Assembly (NCBI RefSeq): GCF_001718695.1
Contig: NZ_CP013421.1
Location: 372,001 to 436,000, forward strand
Length of the DNA: 64,000 nucleotides
Direction: 5' to 3'
Origin: Burkholderia ubonensis
GTDB lineage: Bacteria; Pseudomonadota; Gammaproteobacteria; Burkholderiales; Burkholderiaceae
Under the pieces are notes generated by a model. The model was not told the origin of the DNA and made no database searches. It saw nothing but the letters and a program-made list of their open reading frames with translations. Below, one piece after another: positions 32,701 through 43,633 of the stretch (position 1 is its first letter; the number at the start of each line of letters is the position of its first letter). The translations under genes and the position numbers were made by a program.

Positions 32701-33627
32701 CTCGAAGCGGGCGAAGCGGTGCGGCTGCCGGCCCGAACGACCGCATGGCGCGACTGGGCGAACCGTCTGGCCGAACTCGGCGCGGCCAGGCTCGACGGCC
32801 TGGACTATTGGCTCCAGGGCAACGCCGAAGCGCAGGCGTGCTTCGACGACATGCCGGTCGGCACCGTCGCCGAAGCCGGGTCGACGGTCGTCGAGTTCGA
32901 CGCGCAGCAGACGCAAGCGCTGCTGCAGGACGTGCCGCGCGCGTTCAATACGCAGATCAACGAAGTCCTGCTGACGGCCTTGCTGCTCGCGTTCGGCGAC
33001 TGGACCGGCAACGCGTCGCTGGCCGTCGATCTCGAAGGCCATGGCCGCGAGGACATCTTCGACGGCGTCGATACGTCACGCACCATCGGCTGGTTCACGT
33101 CGCACTATCCGGTGTTCCTGAACGCCGGCGACGCGGCCGTGGCGGCCGACGCGCTGCGCAACGTCAAGGAGCAGTTGCGCGCGGTGCCGATGCGCGGGCT
33201 CGGCTACGGCATCGCACGCTACCTCGGCAAGGACGCCCGCATCGCGGCGGCGCTGGAACGGCAGCCGCCGGCGCCGGTGCGCTTCAACTATCTCGGCCAG
33301 ATCGACCGCGTGCTGGCCGACGACACCGGCTGGAAGCCGGTGCTCGACTTCCAGAGCCCCGAGCACAGTCCGCGCGCGCGTCGCGGCCATCTCTTCGAGA
33401 TCGACGGGGTGGTGTTCGACGGACGCCTGCGCCTCACCTGGCACTACAACCGCGAAGGCTGCGCACCGGGCGTCATCGAGCGGCTGACGCAGTGCTACCG
33501 CAGCCGTCTGCTGTCGATCGTCGCGGCCAGCGGCGACGGCCAGCCGGGGCTGAGCCCGTCGGACTTTCCGGCTGCGCGCATCAGCCAGGAAGCGCTGGAC
33601 GCCCTCGTCTCAAGGATCAAATCGTGA
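29713..33627 (+). CDS. NRPS module: half-C, A (Tyr inferred), PCP, E
   Basis: 1304 residues. Residues 1-240 resemble only the C-terminal lobe of a condensation domain and have no HHxxxDG. The full C domain for this step ends the previous megasynthase. The A domain spans about 245-750 (YTSGSTG, FDGSIMEIF, YGPTEAT); the code by eye is D-G-M-N-I-A-S-V-C, which I do not recognise firmly. Tyr is inferred from the adjacent CmlA-like enzyme and from occidiofungin. PCP Ser791 (GGDSILL). An epimerisation domain fills about 845-1275 (HHLVIDGVSWR, RTIGWFTSHYP, FNYLGQ), so the residue should become D. TTG 29713 is chosen for AAGGAG 8 bp upstream. The half-C may be the site that recruits the hydroxylase; CmlP, the CmlA partner, also has extra N-terminal sequence. 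Confidence 0.87.
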   Translation: MSELNLNTLSTSGQYQEHLAFWNDALGRIDEDFRLQQAWQAYALPLGPVPVHAFELDGDAARVLEKLAAGNELGAFVVLLAALFRVLGRYDATAGLFVDSPRLIAESAAGPAGPVPLIDAARPGATVREYLNQVRDTVQRSYSYQDFPIAALAHKLHGETRATNVAVRFDGLHEAWASADYDLSIEIRHRARYEIVLTGRPTVFTLHYLQHVARHLRNVVAGFDALDAPLDTVSLLDDEERARLRAQAEPVAVQGTFLEQFAQRAASAPDSIAIATAEASLTYAELDDQSSRLASFLLAEYAIERGDVVGVVADRSERWIVGMLGALKAGAVYLPLDPEFPQERLRFMIEDAKVKALLTHSEHLPLLADFWAIPMFALDFQLDTLEPASASAQVEVRPDDAAYIIYTSGSTGAPKGVVLEHAGLLNMAQYHVDAFGFDADDRFVQFYSPGFDGSIMEIFVTLLAGARLVLAKTSVIRDAPRFVEYIAQQGVTTINATPAYLAALDWDALGDVKRVISAGDNARVADLCKLARTRSCHNSYGPTEATVCITDYVVDAATAYGARLPVGRPIRNAHLYLLDEHGVLAPEGCTGEICVSGIALARGYVGRDDLTAAAFVAHPFEPGERLYRTGDLGVWLPDGNLEITGRRDTQVKIRGYRIETGEIEAALRQHAGVADALVFVREDASKHKHLVACVETATASVASLREHLQARLPEFMVPASIVTLERMPLTPNGKPDRKALAALELAPAPSETVYSAPTNDVEARLGKIWCEVLGREQIGIRDNFFELGGDSILLIQVMSLAQQVGLKFTADQFFAHPTIAELARVAVDAPSMTIPQEPVVGPAPLTPIQHWFFAQDVADPHHYNQSTMIEVPASLRPDVIEQALSAVATHHDALRLSFERVAGAWQQSHAAPPLAIPLGVTSLAGEAPAGGQAAMLATATRMQESFALSEAPLLRAHLFQFGPDAPQRLLVVAHHLVIDGVSWRILFEDLYTACRQLEAGEAVRLPARTTAWRDWANRLAELGAARLDGLDYWLQGNAEAQACFDDMPVGTVAEAGSTVVEFDAQQTQALLQDVPRAFNTQINEVLLTALLLAFGDWTGNASLAVDLEGHGREDIFDGVDTSRTIGWFTSHYPVFLNAGDAAVAADALRNVKEQLRAVPMRGLGYGIARYLGKDARIAAALERQPPAPVRFNYLGQIDRVLADDTGWKPVLDFQSPEHSPRARRGHLFEIDGVVFDGRLRLTWHYNREGCAPGVIERLTQCYRSRLLSIVAASGDGQPGLSPSDFPAARISQEALDALVSRIKS

Positions 33628-36600
33628 CATCCGCCACCATTGCCGATATCTACGAGCTCTCCCCGATGCAGGAGGCGATGCTCTTTCATGCCGTGCACTC
33701 GCCCGGCGCGAGAAGCAGCTTCAACCAGCTCAGTTGCCGGATCGCCGGCAGCCTCGATCCCGCGCTGTTTCATGCCGCATGGCAGCAGCTCGTCGATCGG
33801 CATCCGGTGATGCGCACGTCGTTCCATTGGGAGGAGTTCGACAAGCCGATGCAGGTCGTGCACGCGCACGCCACGCTGCCGTGGGTGCAGGACGACTGGC
33901 GCGACCTGCCGGAAGACCAGCAGCGCGCGCGGTGGAGCGCGCATCTCGAAAGCGATCTGGCCGAGGGCTTCGCGCTCGATCGCGCGCCTCTCGTGCGCTG
34001 CCGCCTGGTGCGCGTCGCCGAGGACGCGTACCTGTTCAGCTGGAGCCACCATCACATCCTTGCCGATGGCTGGTGCCTGTCGCTCGTGATCGAGGAAATC
34101 TTCCAGGTCTACGGCGCGCTCACGCGCGGCCTGCCGCCGGCGCTCCCGCCGGTGCGCCCCTATCGCGACTACATCCAGTGGCTGCAACAGCACGAACCGC
34201 AAGCCGCGCAGCAATACTGGACGCGTTATCTCGAAGGCTTCCGCACGCCGACCCCGCTGCCCACGGCGGCGCGCGCGCAAAAGCGGGCGAGCGCTTCGGC
34301 GAGGGCCTCGCGCAAGTCCAGGCCGACCTGTCGGCCGACCTCAGCGCGCGCCTGCGGCAATTCGCGGCCCGGCATCACGTCACCCTCAACACCCTCGCGC
34401 AAGCGGCCTGGGCGCTCGTGCTGTCGCGCTACAGCGGGGAAACCGACGTGGTGTTCGGCGCCGTCGTCTCCGGACGGGGCGCCGGCCTGCCCGGGATCGA
34501 AACCATGCTCGGCCTGTTCATCAATACGGTTCCGGTGCGGGTGCGGGTCGACCCGAGGCAGCCGCTCGCGCCCTGGCTGAAGATGATCCAGGCGCGCGTG
34601 GCCGCACGCGCGCCGTTCGAGCACACCCCGTTGCCCGACATCCAGCGCTGCAGCGAAGTCCCGCTGACGACGCCGCTGTTCGAAAGCAACATCACGTTCA
34701 TGAATTACCCGCTGGACGAGTCGCTGACGCATGGCGCGCACGGCCTGGCGGTCGACGAGGTGCAGCTCTACAACCGCGCCGACATCCCGCTCGAATTCGT
34801 CGTGACGGCGCGCGACGACTGGAAGATGGAACTGTCGTTCGACCCGCGGCGCTTCGATGAAGACGCGATGCAGCGGATGCTGGGCCACGTGGCCGCGACG
34901 CTCGACGCGTTCACGGCCGATCCGAACCAGCTGCTCGGACGCGTGCCGATTCTCCCCGAGGCCGAGCGTCGTCAGTTGCTGGACACCTTCAACGACACCG
35001 CCGTGCCGTTCGACGCCGAGCTCACCGTCGTGCATCGCCTGGAGCAGGCCGCCGCGGACCACCCCGAACGGCCGGCGGTCGAGTACCGGGATGTCGTCCT
35101 GAGCGCGGGCGAGCTGAATGCCCGCGCGAACCGCACCGCCCACCGCCTGCTGGCCGCCGTCGAGCTGAAGCCGGACGCGCTGGTCGCGATCTGCATGCAC
35201 CGGTCTGAGCGCCTGATGGAAGCGATCTACGCCGTCTGGAAGTGCGGCGCCGCCTATATCCCGATCGATCCCAACTTTCCGGCGGCCCGCATCCGCACCA
35301 TTCTCGAGGATTCCGGCGCCGACCTCGTCATGACCTGCGACGGCCTCCTGCCCCCCGAGCTGGCCGCGCTCGCACCGGTCGTGTCGCTCGACGCCGCCAC
35401 CGATGTCGTCGACGACACCAACCCCGGCCGCCCCGTGTCGCCCGACAGCCTCGCGTACGTGATCTACACGTCCGGCTCCACCGGCAAGCCCAAGGGGGCG
35501 ATGGTCGAGCACGCCGGCATGCTGAATCACATGCTCGCCGAGATCGACGAGTTTTCGATCTCGGCGTCGTCGGTGATCGCGCAAACCGCACCGCATTGCT
35601 TCGATATTTCGGTCTGGCAATTTTTCGCGGCGCCGCTCGTCGGCGGCAAGACCGTGATCGTCGACGACGAACGGATTCGCGATCCCGCGTGTTTCCTCGA
35701 GTACCTGGAATCCGCCCAAATCAGCATCCTCGAACTGGTGCCGTCCTATCTGTCCGCGCTGCTCGACCGCGCGTCGGAACGGCCGGCGCTGATGCGGCAC
35801 CTGCGGCACCTGCTCGTCACCGGCGAGATGGTCAGCCCGACCCTGGTGAAGCAGTGGTTCGACGTGTTCCCGGACATCGCGGTGGTGAACGCGTATGGCC
35901 CGGCGGAAGCGTCCGACGATGTCGCGCAGCACCGCATGGCGCACGCGCCGAACACGCCCTACGTGCCGGTCGGCAAGCCGATCCGCAACGTGCGCATCTA
36001 TGTCGTCGACCCGCAGATGAACCTGTGCCCGATCGGGATTCCCGGCGAGCTTTGCGTGTCCGGCGTCGCGGTCGGCCGCGGCTATCTCAACAACGAGGCC
36101 GGCACGCGGGAAGCCTTCGTCGAGGACCCGTTCCATCCGACCCGCGGCGTCCGCATGTACCGCACCCGCGACATCGGCTGCTATCTCCCCGACGGGACGC
36201 TCGTGCTTCACGGTCGCAAGGACCACCAGTTGAAGATTCGCGGCTACCGCATCGAGCTCGGGGAGATCGACAACGCGCTGGCCGCCATTCCGGAAATCCG
36301 CCAGGCGGCCGCGCTCGATTATCGCGACGAGGCCGGCCGCGCCGCCCTGTGCGCGTATGTCGCGTTCCGCGACGGCGCGTCGCTGAGCGACGCCGAGATC
36401 GCCGCCGCGTTGTCCGCCACGCTGCCCGCCTACATGGTGCCGGGCATCTACGTGGTGCTCGACGCGCTGCCGTTGAGCGGCAACGGCAAGATCGACCGCA
36501 AGGCCTTGCCGCCGCTGGACCGGTCGCGGCTGTCGGCCGCGGCTCAGGCGCCCGCGCTGCCGCGCACGCCCACCGAGACGCTGCTGTGCCGCATCTGGGG

Positions 36601-39600
36601 CGAAGCGCTGGGCATTCCGTCGCCCGGCATCCACGACAATATTTTCGCGCTGGGCGGCGATTCGATTCTCAGCATGCGGATCGTGGCGCTGGCCGCCAAG
36701 GCGGGCCTGAAGATCACCACCCGGCTCATCTTCCAGCATCCGACGGTCGCCGAGCTCGCCGCCGTGGCCACTCGCGGCGAAGCCCAGGCGGCGGAGTTCG
36801 TCGCGTCGTCCGGCCCGCTGCCGCTGACGCCGATCCAGAAGCGCTTCTTTTCGCAGCGCAAGGACGATCAGGATCAGTACAACCAGGCGGTGCTGCTCGA
36901 GGTTCCGCCGGACCTCGATCCGGTCGCGCTGCGCCAGGCGCTCCGGCACGCGGCGAAATGGCATGACGCGCTTCGGCTGCGCTTTCGCGCGGGCGCGTCC
37001 GGCTGGATTCAGGAAGTCGTCGACGATCCGGAGATCCCCGTCGGCGTGCTCGACATCCGCGCCGATCAGCTCGCGCAGCATGTCGCGCAATCTCATGCGA
37101 GCCTGAATCTGTCGGACGGCCCCGTCTTGCGCGCGGACCTGTTCCGCGTCGACGAAGGAAGCTCGCTGCGTCTGCTGCTGGTCGCCCATCACCTGGTGAT
37201 CGACGGCGTGTCATGGGGCGCGCTGCTCGAAACCGTGTACGACGCCTATACCCGCCTGCGCAGCGGCAAAGCCCCCGAATTCGCGGGCAGCGGCGCGTCG
37301 TGGACCGCATGGACCCGGGCCCTGTCGAACTGGGCCGGCTCCGGCGCCGCCGACGCCGATCTCGCATATTGGCAGGCCCTCGCTCGTTCGACGCCTCCCG
37401 ATCTGCCGATCGATCGCGCCGCATCGGCCGACGCCAATACCGTGTCGTCCGCCGAAACGATCGTGGTCGAGCTGGGCGAATCCGCGACCGCGGCCTTGCT
37501 GGCCGCCGCGCCGCGCGCCTACGACGCCCAGATCAATGACTTGCTGCTGGCCGCGCTCGCGCGCGTGGTCAGCGACTGGAGCGGATGCGCCGACGTCCTG
37601 CTGGATCTCGAAGCGCACGGGCGCGAGGAACACGTCGCGGACCTCGACGTCTCGCGCACGGTGGGCTGGTTTACGTCCCTCTTCCCGGTCCTGCTGAAGG
37701 TCGATGCGGGCCCGCACGATCCGGCGCGCCTCGTTGCATCGGTCAAGGCGCAGCTGCGCGCCGTGCCGGCCGCGGGCATCAGCTACGGTCTGCTGCAAGA
37801 CCGGCTCGACGGCCCCGCTCCGCAGCCCCGGCTGCTGTTCAACTACCTGGGTCAAATCGACCAGGTGCTGACCGCCGCACGCGACTGGAAGCAGGCCGTT
37901 GAGCCGAGCGGAGACGGCCGCAATGCGAACCAGCAGCGCGAGCATCTGCTCGACATCAACGCGTACGTGACCGGCAACCGTCTGCACGTTGCGTGGGAGT
38001 TCAGCCGGGCCTGCCACGAAACGGACAGCATCCGGCGCGTCGCGCAGGCCTATATCGCGGCGCTCGAATCCCTCGTCGTCGATCATGTCGATCATGTCGA
38101 GCAGTCCGCTTCGGGTCTGCCGCAAGCGCTGGCCTCGATCATCCCGGACGAGATCGACGCCGTCTACGCGCTGACGCCGACCCAGCAGGGGATGCTGTTC
38201 CACGGCCTGTACGAACCGGCGTCGGATGCGTATTTCAGCAGCCTCGATTTCCGCATCGACGGCGCACTCGACGTCGAACGGTTCCGCCGCGCGTGGGATG
38301 CGGTGATGCACCGGCACGACATCCTGCGAACCTCGTTTCACTGGGAAGAACTCGAAAGCCCCGTGCAGGTCGTGCATCGCCGTATCGACCTGCCCTGGCA
38401 TGACGAGGATCTGAGCGCGGCTTCCGCCGAGGACGCGGAACGGCGTTGGGACGCCTGCCTGACGCAAGACCGGGCGCGCGGCTTCGACTTTACCCGCGCG
38501 CCGCTGATGCGCGTGGGGCTGTTCCGCGTGGGCCCGCAGGCATGGCGCTTCTATTGGAGCCATCACCACATCCTGCTCGACGGGTGGAGTTCCGCCCGGC
38601 TGCTGAGCGAAGTGGCCGCCGCCTATCAGGCCCTGCCGGCCGACGCCGCAGCGCAGCGGCCCGCGCCGCCGGCCTTCCGCGATTACGTGCGCTGGCTGGA
38701 GCGCCAGGACGCCGGGGCCGCGGAGCGCTTCTGGAAGACGAAGCTCGAGGATTTCCCGACGACGACGCCGCTCGTGCTCGGACGCCCCGAACTCGACGGA
38801 ACGGCCGCGCCGGGCGCCTATCTGGAAGAGCAGCTTCTGCTGTCCGAGCACGACACGCAGCGGCTCGTCGCGTTCGCGCAAGCCAGCCGCATCACGCTCA
38901 ACACGCTCGCCCAGGGCGCGTGGGCGCAGTTGCTGGGTCGCTATAGCGGCGAAGCGGATGTCGTGTTCGGCACGATCGTTTCCGGCCGCCCGGCGTCGCT
39001 GCCGGAATCGGACGAGATGGTCGGGCTGTTCATCAACACGCTGCCGGTGCGGGTCCGCATCGACAAGCGCCCGACGGCCGCGTGGCTGGCGCAATTGCAG
39101 ATGGATCTCGCGCAGCAGGAGGACTACGCGCACTATCCGCTCGCCGATATCCAGAAATTCGCCGGCCTGCCGCCCGGCGTGCCGCTCTTCGAAAGCCTGC
39201 TCATCTTCCAGAACTATCCGGTCGAGGAAGCGCTGGCCGATGCGCTTCCCGGTCTGCGCATCGGCGCATTCCACGTGTCCGATCCGAACAATTACCCGCT
39301 GACGCTGGTCGTGACGCCGGGCAAGCGCCTGTCGTTGCAGGTGCTGTACGACGATGGCCGCTTCGACCGCGAAACGGTCGTCCGCCTGCTGCGCCACGTC
39401 GAAACCCTGCTCGTCGGTCTGGCCTCCGACGAGGATCGCCCGAACGGCGGCGTTCCGCTCCTCACCACGGCCGAGCGGGACGAGATCCTGCTGGACTGGA
39501 ACGATACCTTCGCGCCGGTCCCGTCAGACCGCACGCTGCCCGAGCTGATCGAGGCCGCCGCCGCCGCGCACCCCGAGCGCATCGCGGTCCGCTGCGGCAC

Positions 39601-42600
39601 GGTGGTGCGCACCTATCGGGACCTCGTCGAAGGCGCCGACCGGATCGCCCGGCATCTGCTGCAGGCCGCGCCGATTCAGCCGGACGACCGGATCGCCGTA
39701 TGGATGCCGCGCTCGCACCTGATGCTGGAAACGATCCTGGCGATCTGGAAGTGCGGCGCGGCGTACGTCCCCGTCGATCCGGCCTATCCGGCCCGGCGGG
39801 TCGAGGCGATCCTGACGCTGGCGCGCCCTTCGATCATCGTCGGCGCCGACCGTCGGCCGCCGGTCGCGCTCGCGTCGGTGCCGCTCGTCGACCCCGCGCA
39901 TGCCGCGCACCGCGACGGCGACGGCGACGCGCCGCCGCGCACGCCGCGCGCCGGCCCGCGGACCTCGCCTACGTGATCTTCACGTCGGGCTCGACCGGCC
40001 AGCCCAAGGGCGCGATGGTCGAGCATCGCGGCATGCTCAACCACGTGCTCGCGATGGCGCGCAGGGTCGGGCTCGGCGCGCACAGCGCGGTCGCCCAGAC
40101 CGCTTCGCACTGCTCCGATATTTCGGTCTGGCAATGCTTCGCGGCGCTGGTGTCGGGCGGCACGACGGTGATTTATCCCGATGCCGTGATCCTCGAGCCC
40201 GCGCTGCTGATCGACAGCCTGCACCGCGACCGCATCACGGCGATGCAATTCGTCCCGTCCTATCTGGCGACCTTTCTCGTCGAGCTGGAACGGCACGCGT
40301 CGCCGGCGTTCCCGCACCTCGACACGCTGCTGACCATCGGCGAAACCCTGCAGCCGGCCTCCGTGCGCACCTGGTTCCGCCTTAATCCGGCGGTCCGGCT
40401 CATCAACGCCTACGGGCCGACCGAAGCTTCGGACTCCGTCGCGCATTACAGCATGGCGTGCGCGCCGGACCTGCCCGCGATTCCGATCGGCAAACCCATC
40501 GAGAACCTGCGCCTCTACGTCGTGGACGCCGACATGAATCTCTGCCCGATCGGCGTCAAGGGCGAGATCTGCATCGGGGGGGCCGGCGTCGGGCGCGGCT
40601 ACCTGTTCGACGAAACGCGCACCCGCGCGGTGTTCCGCGACGATCCGTTCAATCCGGAACCGGGTGCGCGCCTTTATCACACCGGCGATATCGGCTGCTT
40701 CGGGCCCGACGGCAACCTTCACTTCTTCGGACGCCGCGACTTCCAGGTCAAGGTTCGCGGCTATCGCATCGAGCTGGGCGAAATCGAAGCCGCGCTGACC
40801 GATCTCGAAGGCATCTCCAACGCCGTCGTGGTCGCCCGCGACGCTGCGGATTCCGAAACTACCCTGTGCGCCTACGCGTCGGGAACCGGCTGGACGCCCG
40901 CGCGCGTGCGCCAGGCACTGCGCGACAAACTGCCGGCCCATATGGTGCCCGACACCGTGATGCTGCTGCCGGCGCTTCCCGTCACGCCGAACGGCAAGAT
41001 CAACCGCGCCGCGCTGCCGCTCCCGGATGCCGCGTCCGCGCCCGACGGCGTGCCGGCCGAACCGCGCACGCCTACCGAAGCGGCGCTGCTGCGCATCTTC
41101 GCCGAGGTGCTCGGCCGCCAGCCGAACGGTGTCGACGACAACTTCTTCGAGCACGGCGGCCAGAGCCTCAAGGCGATCCAGATGGTCAGCCGGATCCGGC
41201 GCGAACTGAAGCTGAACGTCGCGGTCGCCGATGTTTTCCATGCGCCGACGCCGCGCGAGCTGGCGAAGATGCTGGTTTCCACCGCCACCGCCGGCGCGGA
41301 GGAAATCATTCCGGCGCTCCCTGCGCAATCGTCGTACGCGGTGTCTCGCGCGCAGAAGCGGATCTGGCTCGCGAGCCGCAGCGCGGACCCGTCCACGTAC
41401 AACATGGCGGGTGCGCTGCAACTGGACGGCGCCGTCGATACGGCGCGTCTCGTCCATGCGTTCGACGCGCTGGTCGATCGCCACGAAAGCCTGCGCACCG
41501 TGTTTGCGATGATCGAAGGCGAGCTGCGGCAACGCATCCTCAGCCGCGAAGCGTCCGGATTCCGGGTCGAGCAGACGGAGCTCGCGGAAGATGCCGGGCC
41601 GCAAGCGATCGATGCGCTGATCCGCGCGGAAAGCGAGCAGCCCTTCGATCTCGCGTCTGGGCCGCTGTTTCGCGTCAAGCTGGTCCGGCTCTCGCCGCAC
41701 AAGCATCTGCTGTTGCTGAACATGCACCACGTGATATCGGATGCGTGGTCGATCCGCGTGCTGACCGACGATCTGCATGCGCTTTACGCGGGACGCGACC
41801 TGCCGCCGCTTGCCATCCAGTACCGCGACTACGCCGCGTGGCACAACGCCTGCCTGGACGATTCTCGCGCCGCCGCGCATCGTGCGTACTGGCTCGAGCA
41901 ACTGGCGCCGCCGCTGCCCCGCCTGCAACTGGCGCCGGACTACCCGCGCCCCGAGCGGCTGAGCCACGCCGGGCAGACGCTCGACGTGGAACTGCCGGAC
42001 CTGCACGCGGCGGAACTCGCGAAGCTGGCCCGCGCGCACCATACGTCGCTCTACGCGGTGATCCTGTCGTCGTTCTGCGTGCTGCTGCACCGCTATACGG
42101 GGCGTGAGGACATCGTCATCGGCAGCGTGTCGGCCGGGCGCGACAGCGAGCAGCTCGAATCGCAGATCGGCGTGTTCCTCAACACCGTCGTGCTCCGTGT
42201 CCCGCTGCGGAAATCCGCGACCGTCGAGGAGGTGATCGACGCCGTGGCGAAAACCTCCGCGCAAGCCCTGGAGCACGCGTCCTATCCGTTCGACCTGTTG
42301 CTCGAAGATCTCAAGATCCGCACCCCGGCGAATCATTTCCCGATCTTCGACATTCAAGCGAACTACGTTTCGGCGCCGGCGCCGCAGCCCGGCCTTCGCA
42401 TCACGGACCTTTCGCAGGCGGACACCACGGCCAAGTTCGACCTGTCCTTCCAGATCGTCGAAAGCGAAGGCAGGCACCGCATCCAGTTCATCTACAACAC
42501 CCGCCTGTTCCGCCCCGCGACCATCGCCGCGATGCGCGATCGGCTGCTCGAGATACTCGACGTCTTCGTGCGTGATCCGGGCACGCCGGTCGATCGCATC

Positions 42601-42708
42601 GCGCTCTCGGGCAGTGCGCCCGCCGCCGGCCCGAAGGTCCGGGTCGGCCTTCGCCTGAAGACCGCACCCGAACCCACCGCCGACGACGCCGTGGAGGAGA
42701 ACACGTGA
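33624..42708 (+). pseudogene. Two-module NRPS: C-A(Dab)-PCP-E-C-A-PCP-C, two frameshifts as sequenced
   Basis: About 3028 residues once corrected. Order: C 33630-34960 (HHHILADGW), A 35020-36510, PCP to 36780, E 36820-38090 (HHLVIDGVSW, RTVGWFTSLFP), C 38150-39460 (HHHILLDGW), A 39520-41020, PCP (GGQSLKA) to 41270, C 41320-42620 (HHVISDAWS). The first A code by eye is D-I-W-E-L-T-A-D-D, acidic positions suited to Dab. The second is D-I-W-Q-L-I-A-D-S, unknown to me; Gly by analogy with occidiofungin. The frame is lost at about 34277-34285 and about 39901-39965; each fits one missing base. The intact stretch 34286-39976 is the longest. GTG 33624 overlaps the previous stop (GTGA) with AAGGA upstream. 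The first A domain has YRTRD instead of YRTGD. Confidence 0.82.
38078..38100 (+). repeat. In-frame 9-bp tandem repeat in an E-C linker
   Basis: GTCGATCAT occurs twice in a row, followed by a partial third copy (GTCGA). It encodes Val-Asp-His twice in the linker between the epimerisation domain and the next condensation domain. It is length-neutral for the frame and probably harmless. Confidence 0.7.
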
Positions 42709-43619
42709 ACAACACGTCTCAAGGAGTTTTTCCTGTGCAAGGCAATAACGTCCTGGTCACCGACCATCGCTATGCGCAAACCGCGAGCTTCTGGCGCGAA
42801 CGTCTTTCGCTGGTCACCGGCGTCTACCGCATCGCATCGCACGCCCCCGGCCCGCAGCCGGGCGGCCTGCTTTCCCGCACGGTGCCGCTCACGCCCGCGT
42901 CGCTCGACCTGCTGCATCGCATCAGCGACGACGAGCTCGCCGAGTTCGCGGTCACGGCCGCCGGCATCGCGTTCCTGCTTTGGAAGTATTTCCGGGTCCC
43001 GGTCACGGTGCTCGGCACGCCGGGGCTTGCCGGGCATCCGCCGGCCCGTGCGGCCGCCATTCCGCTGATCATCGACGTGCGTCCCGACGAGCGCATCGAG
43101 GACTACCTGTCGCGCGTGGCCGGAATCGTGGAAGACAGCTACGCCGAGCACCAATTCCCGCTGGAAACGCTCGTGCGCAACGAGAAGGACATGGATCTCG
43201 CGCAGCTCACGAAGGTCAGGCTGGTGGACGATCGGGTGCACCACGCACTGACCAGCCGGGACGACGACTTGCAGTTGCACCTGAGTCTCGCGCGCGGCGA
43301 AATCGAGATCCGCTACTCAGGCGCCATCGAACCTTTCCTCATCGACGGCTTCGCAAGCAGCCTCGGCGCGGTCCTGCAGGAATTCGAACACCTCGACAAG
43401 ACGGTCGGCGACATCGAATCGATCCCGGCGGAACAGCGGCGGATGCTGGCCGCCTTCAACGAAACCGCGGCGGCCGGCCCCAGCCACCCGACGGTCGTCG
43501 GGATGTTCGAAGCCCAGGTCGCCCGCACGCCCGACGCGCCGGCCCTGGTCACCGACAGCTCGCTGATGACCTACGCCGACCTGAACGCGCGAGCCAACGG
43601 CCTCGCGCATCAGCTGGTC

Positions 43620-43633
43620 AACCACTAACCACT
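43620..43633 (+). repeat. 7-bp tandem duplication that breaks the Asn-activating NRPS
   Basis: AACCACT occurs twice in immediate succession. Reading through gives Val-Asn-His-stop at the first TAA. Removing one copy restores HQLVNHYGVGPESLVG, the expected A-domain sequence. It is a 7-bp slippage-type event rather than a single-base miscall. Confidence 0.85.
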
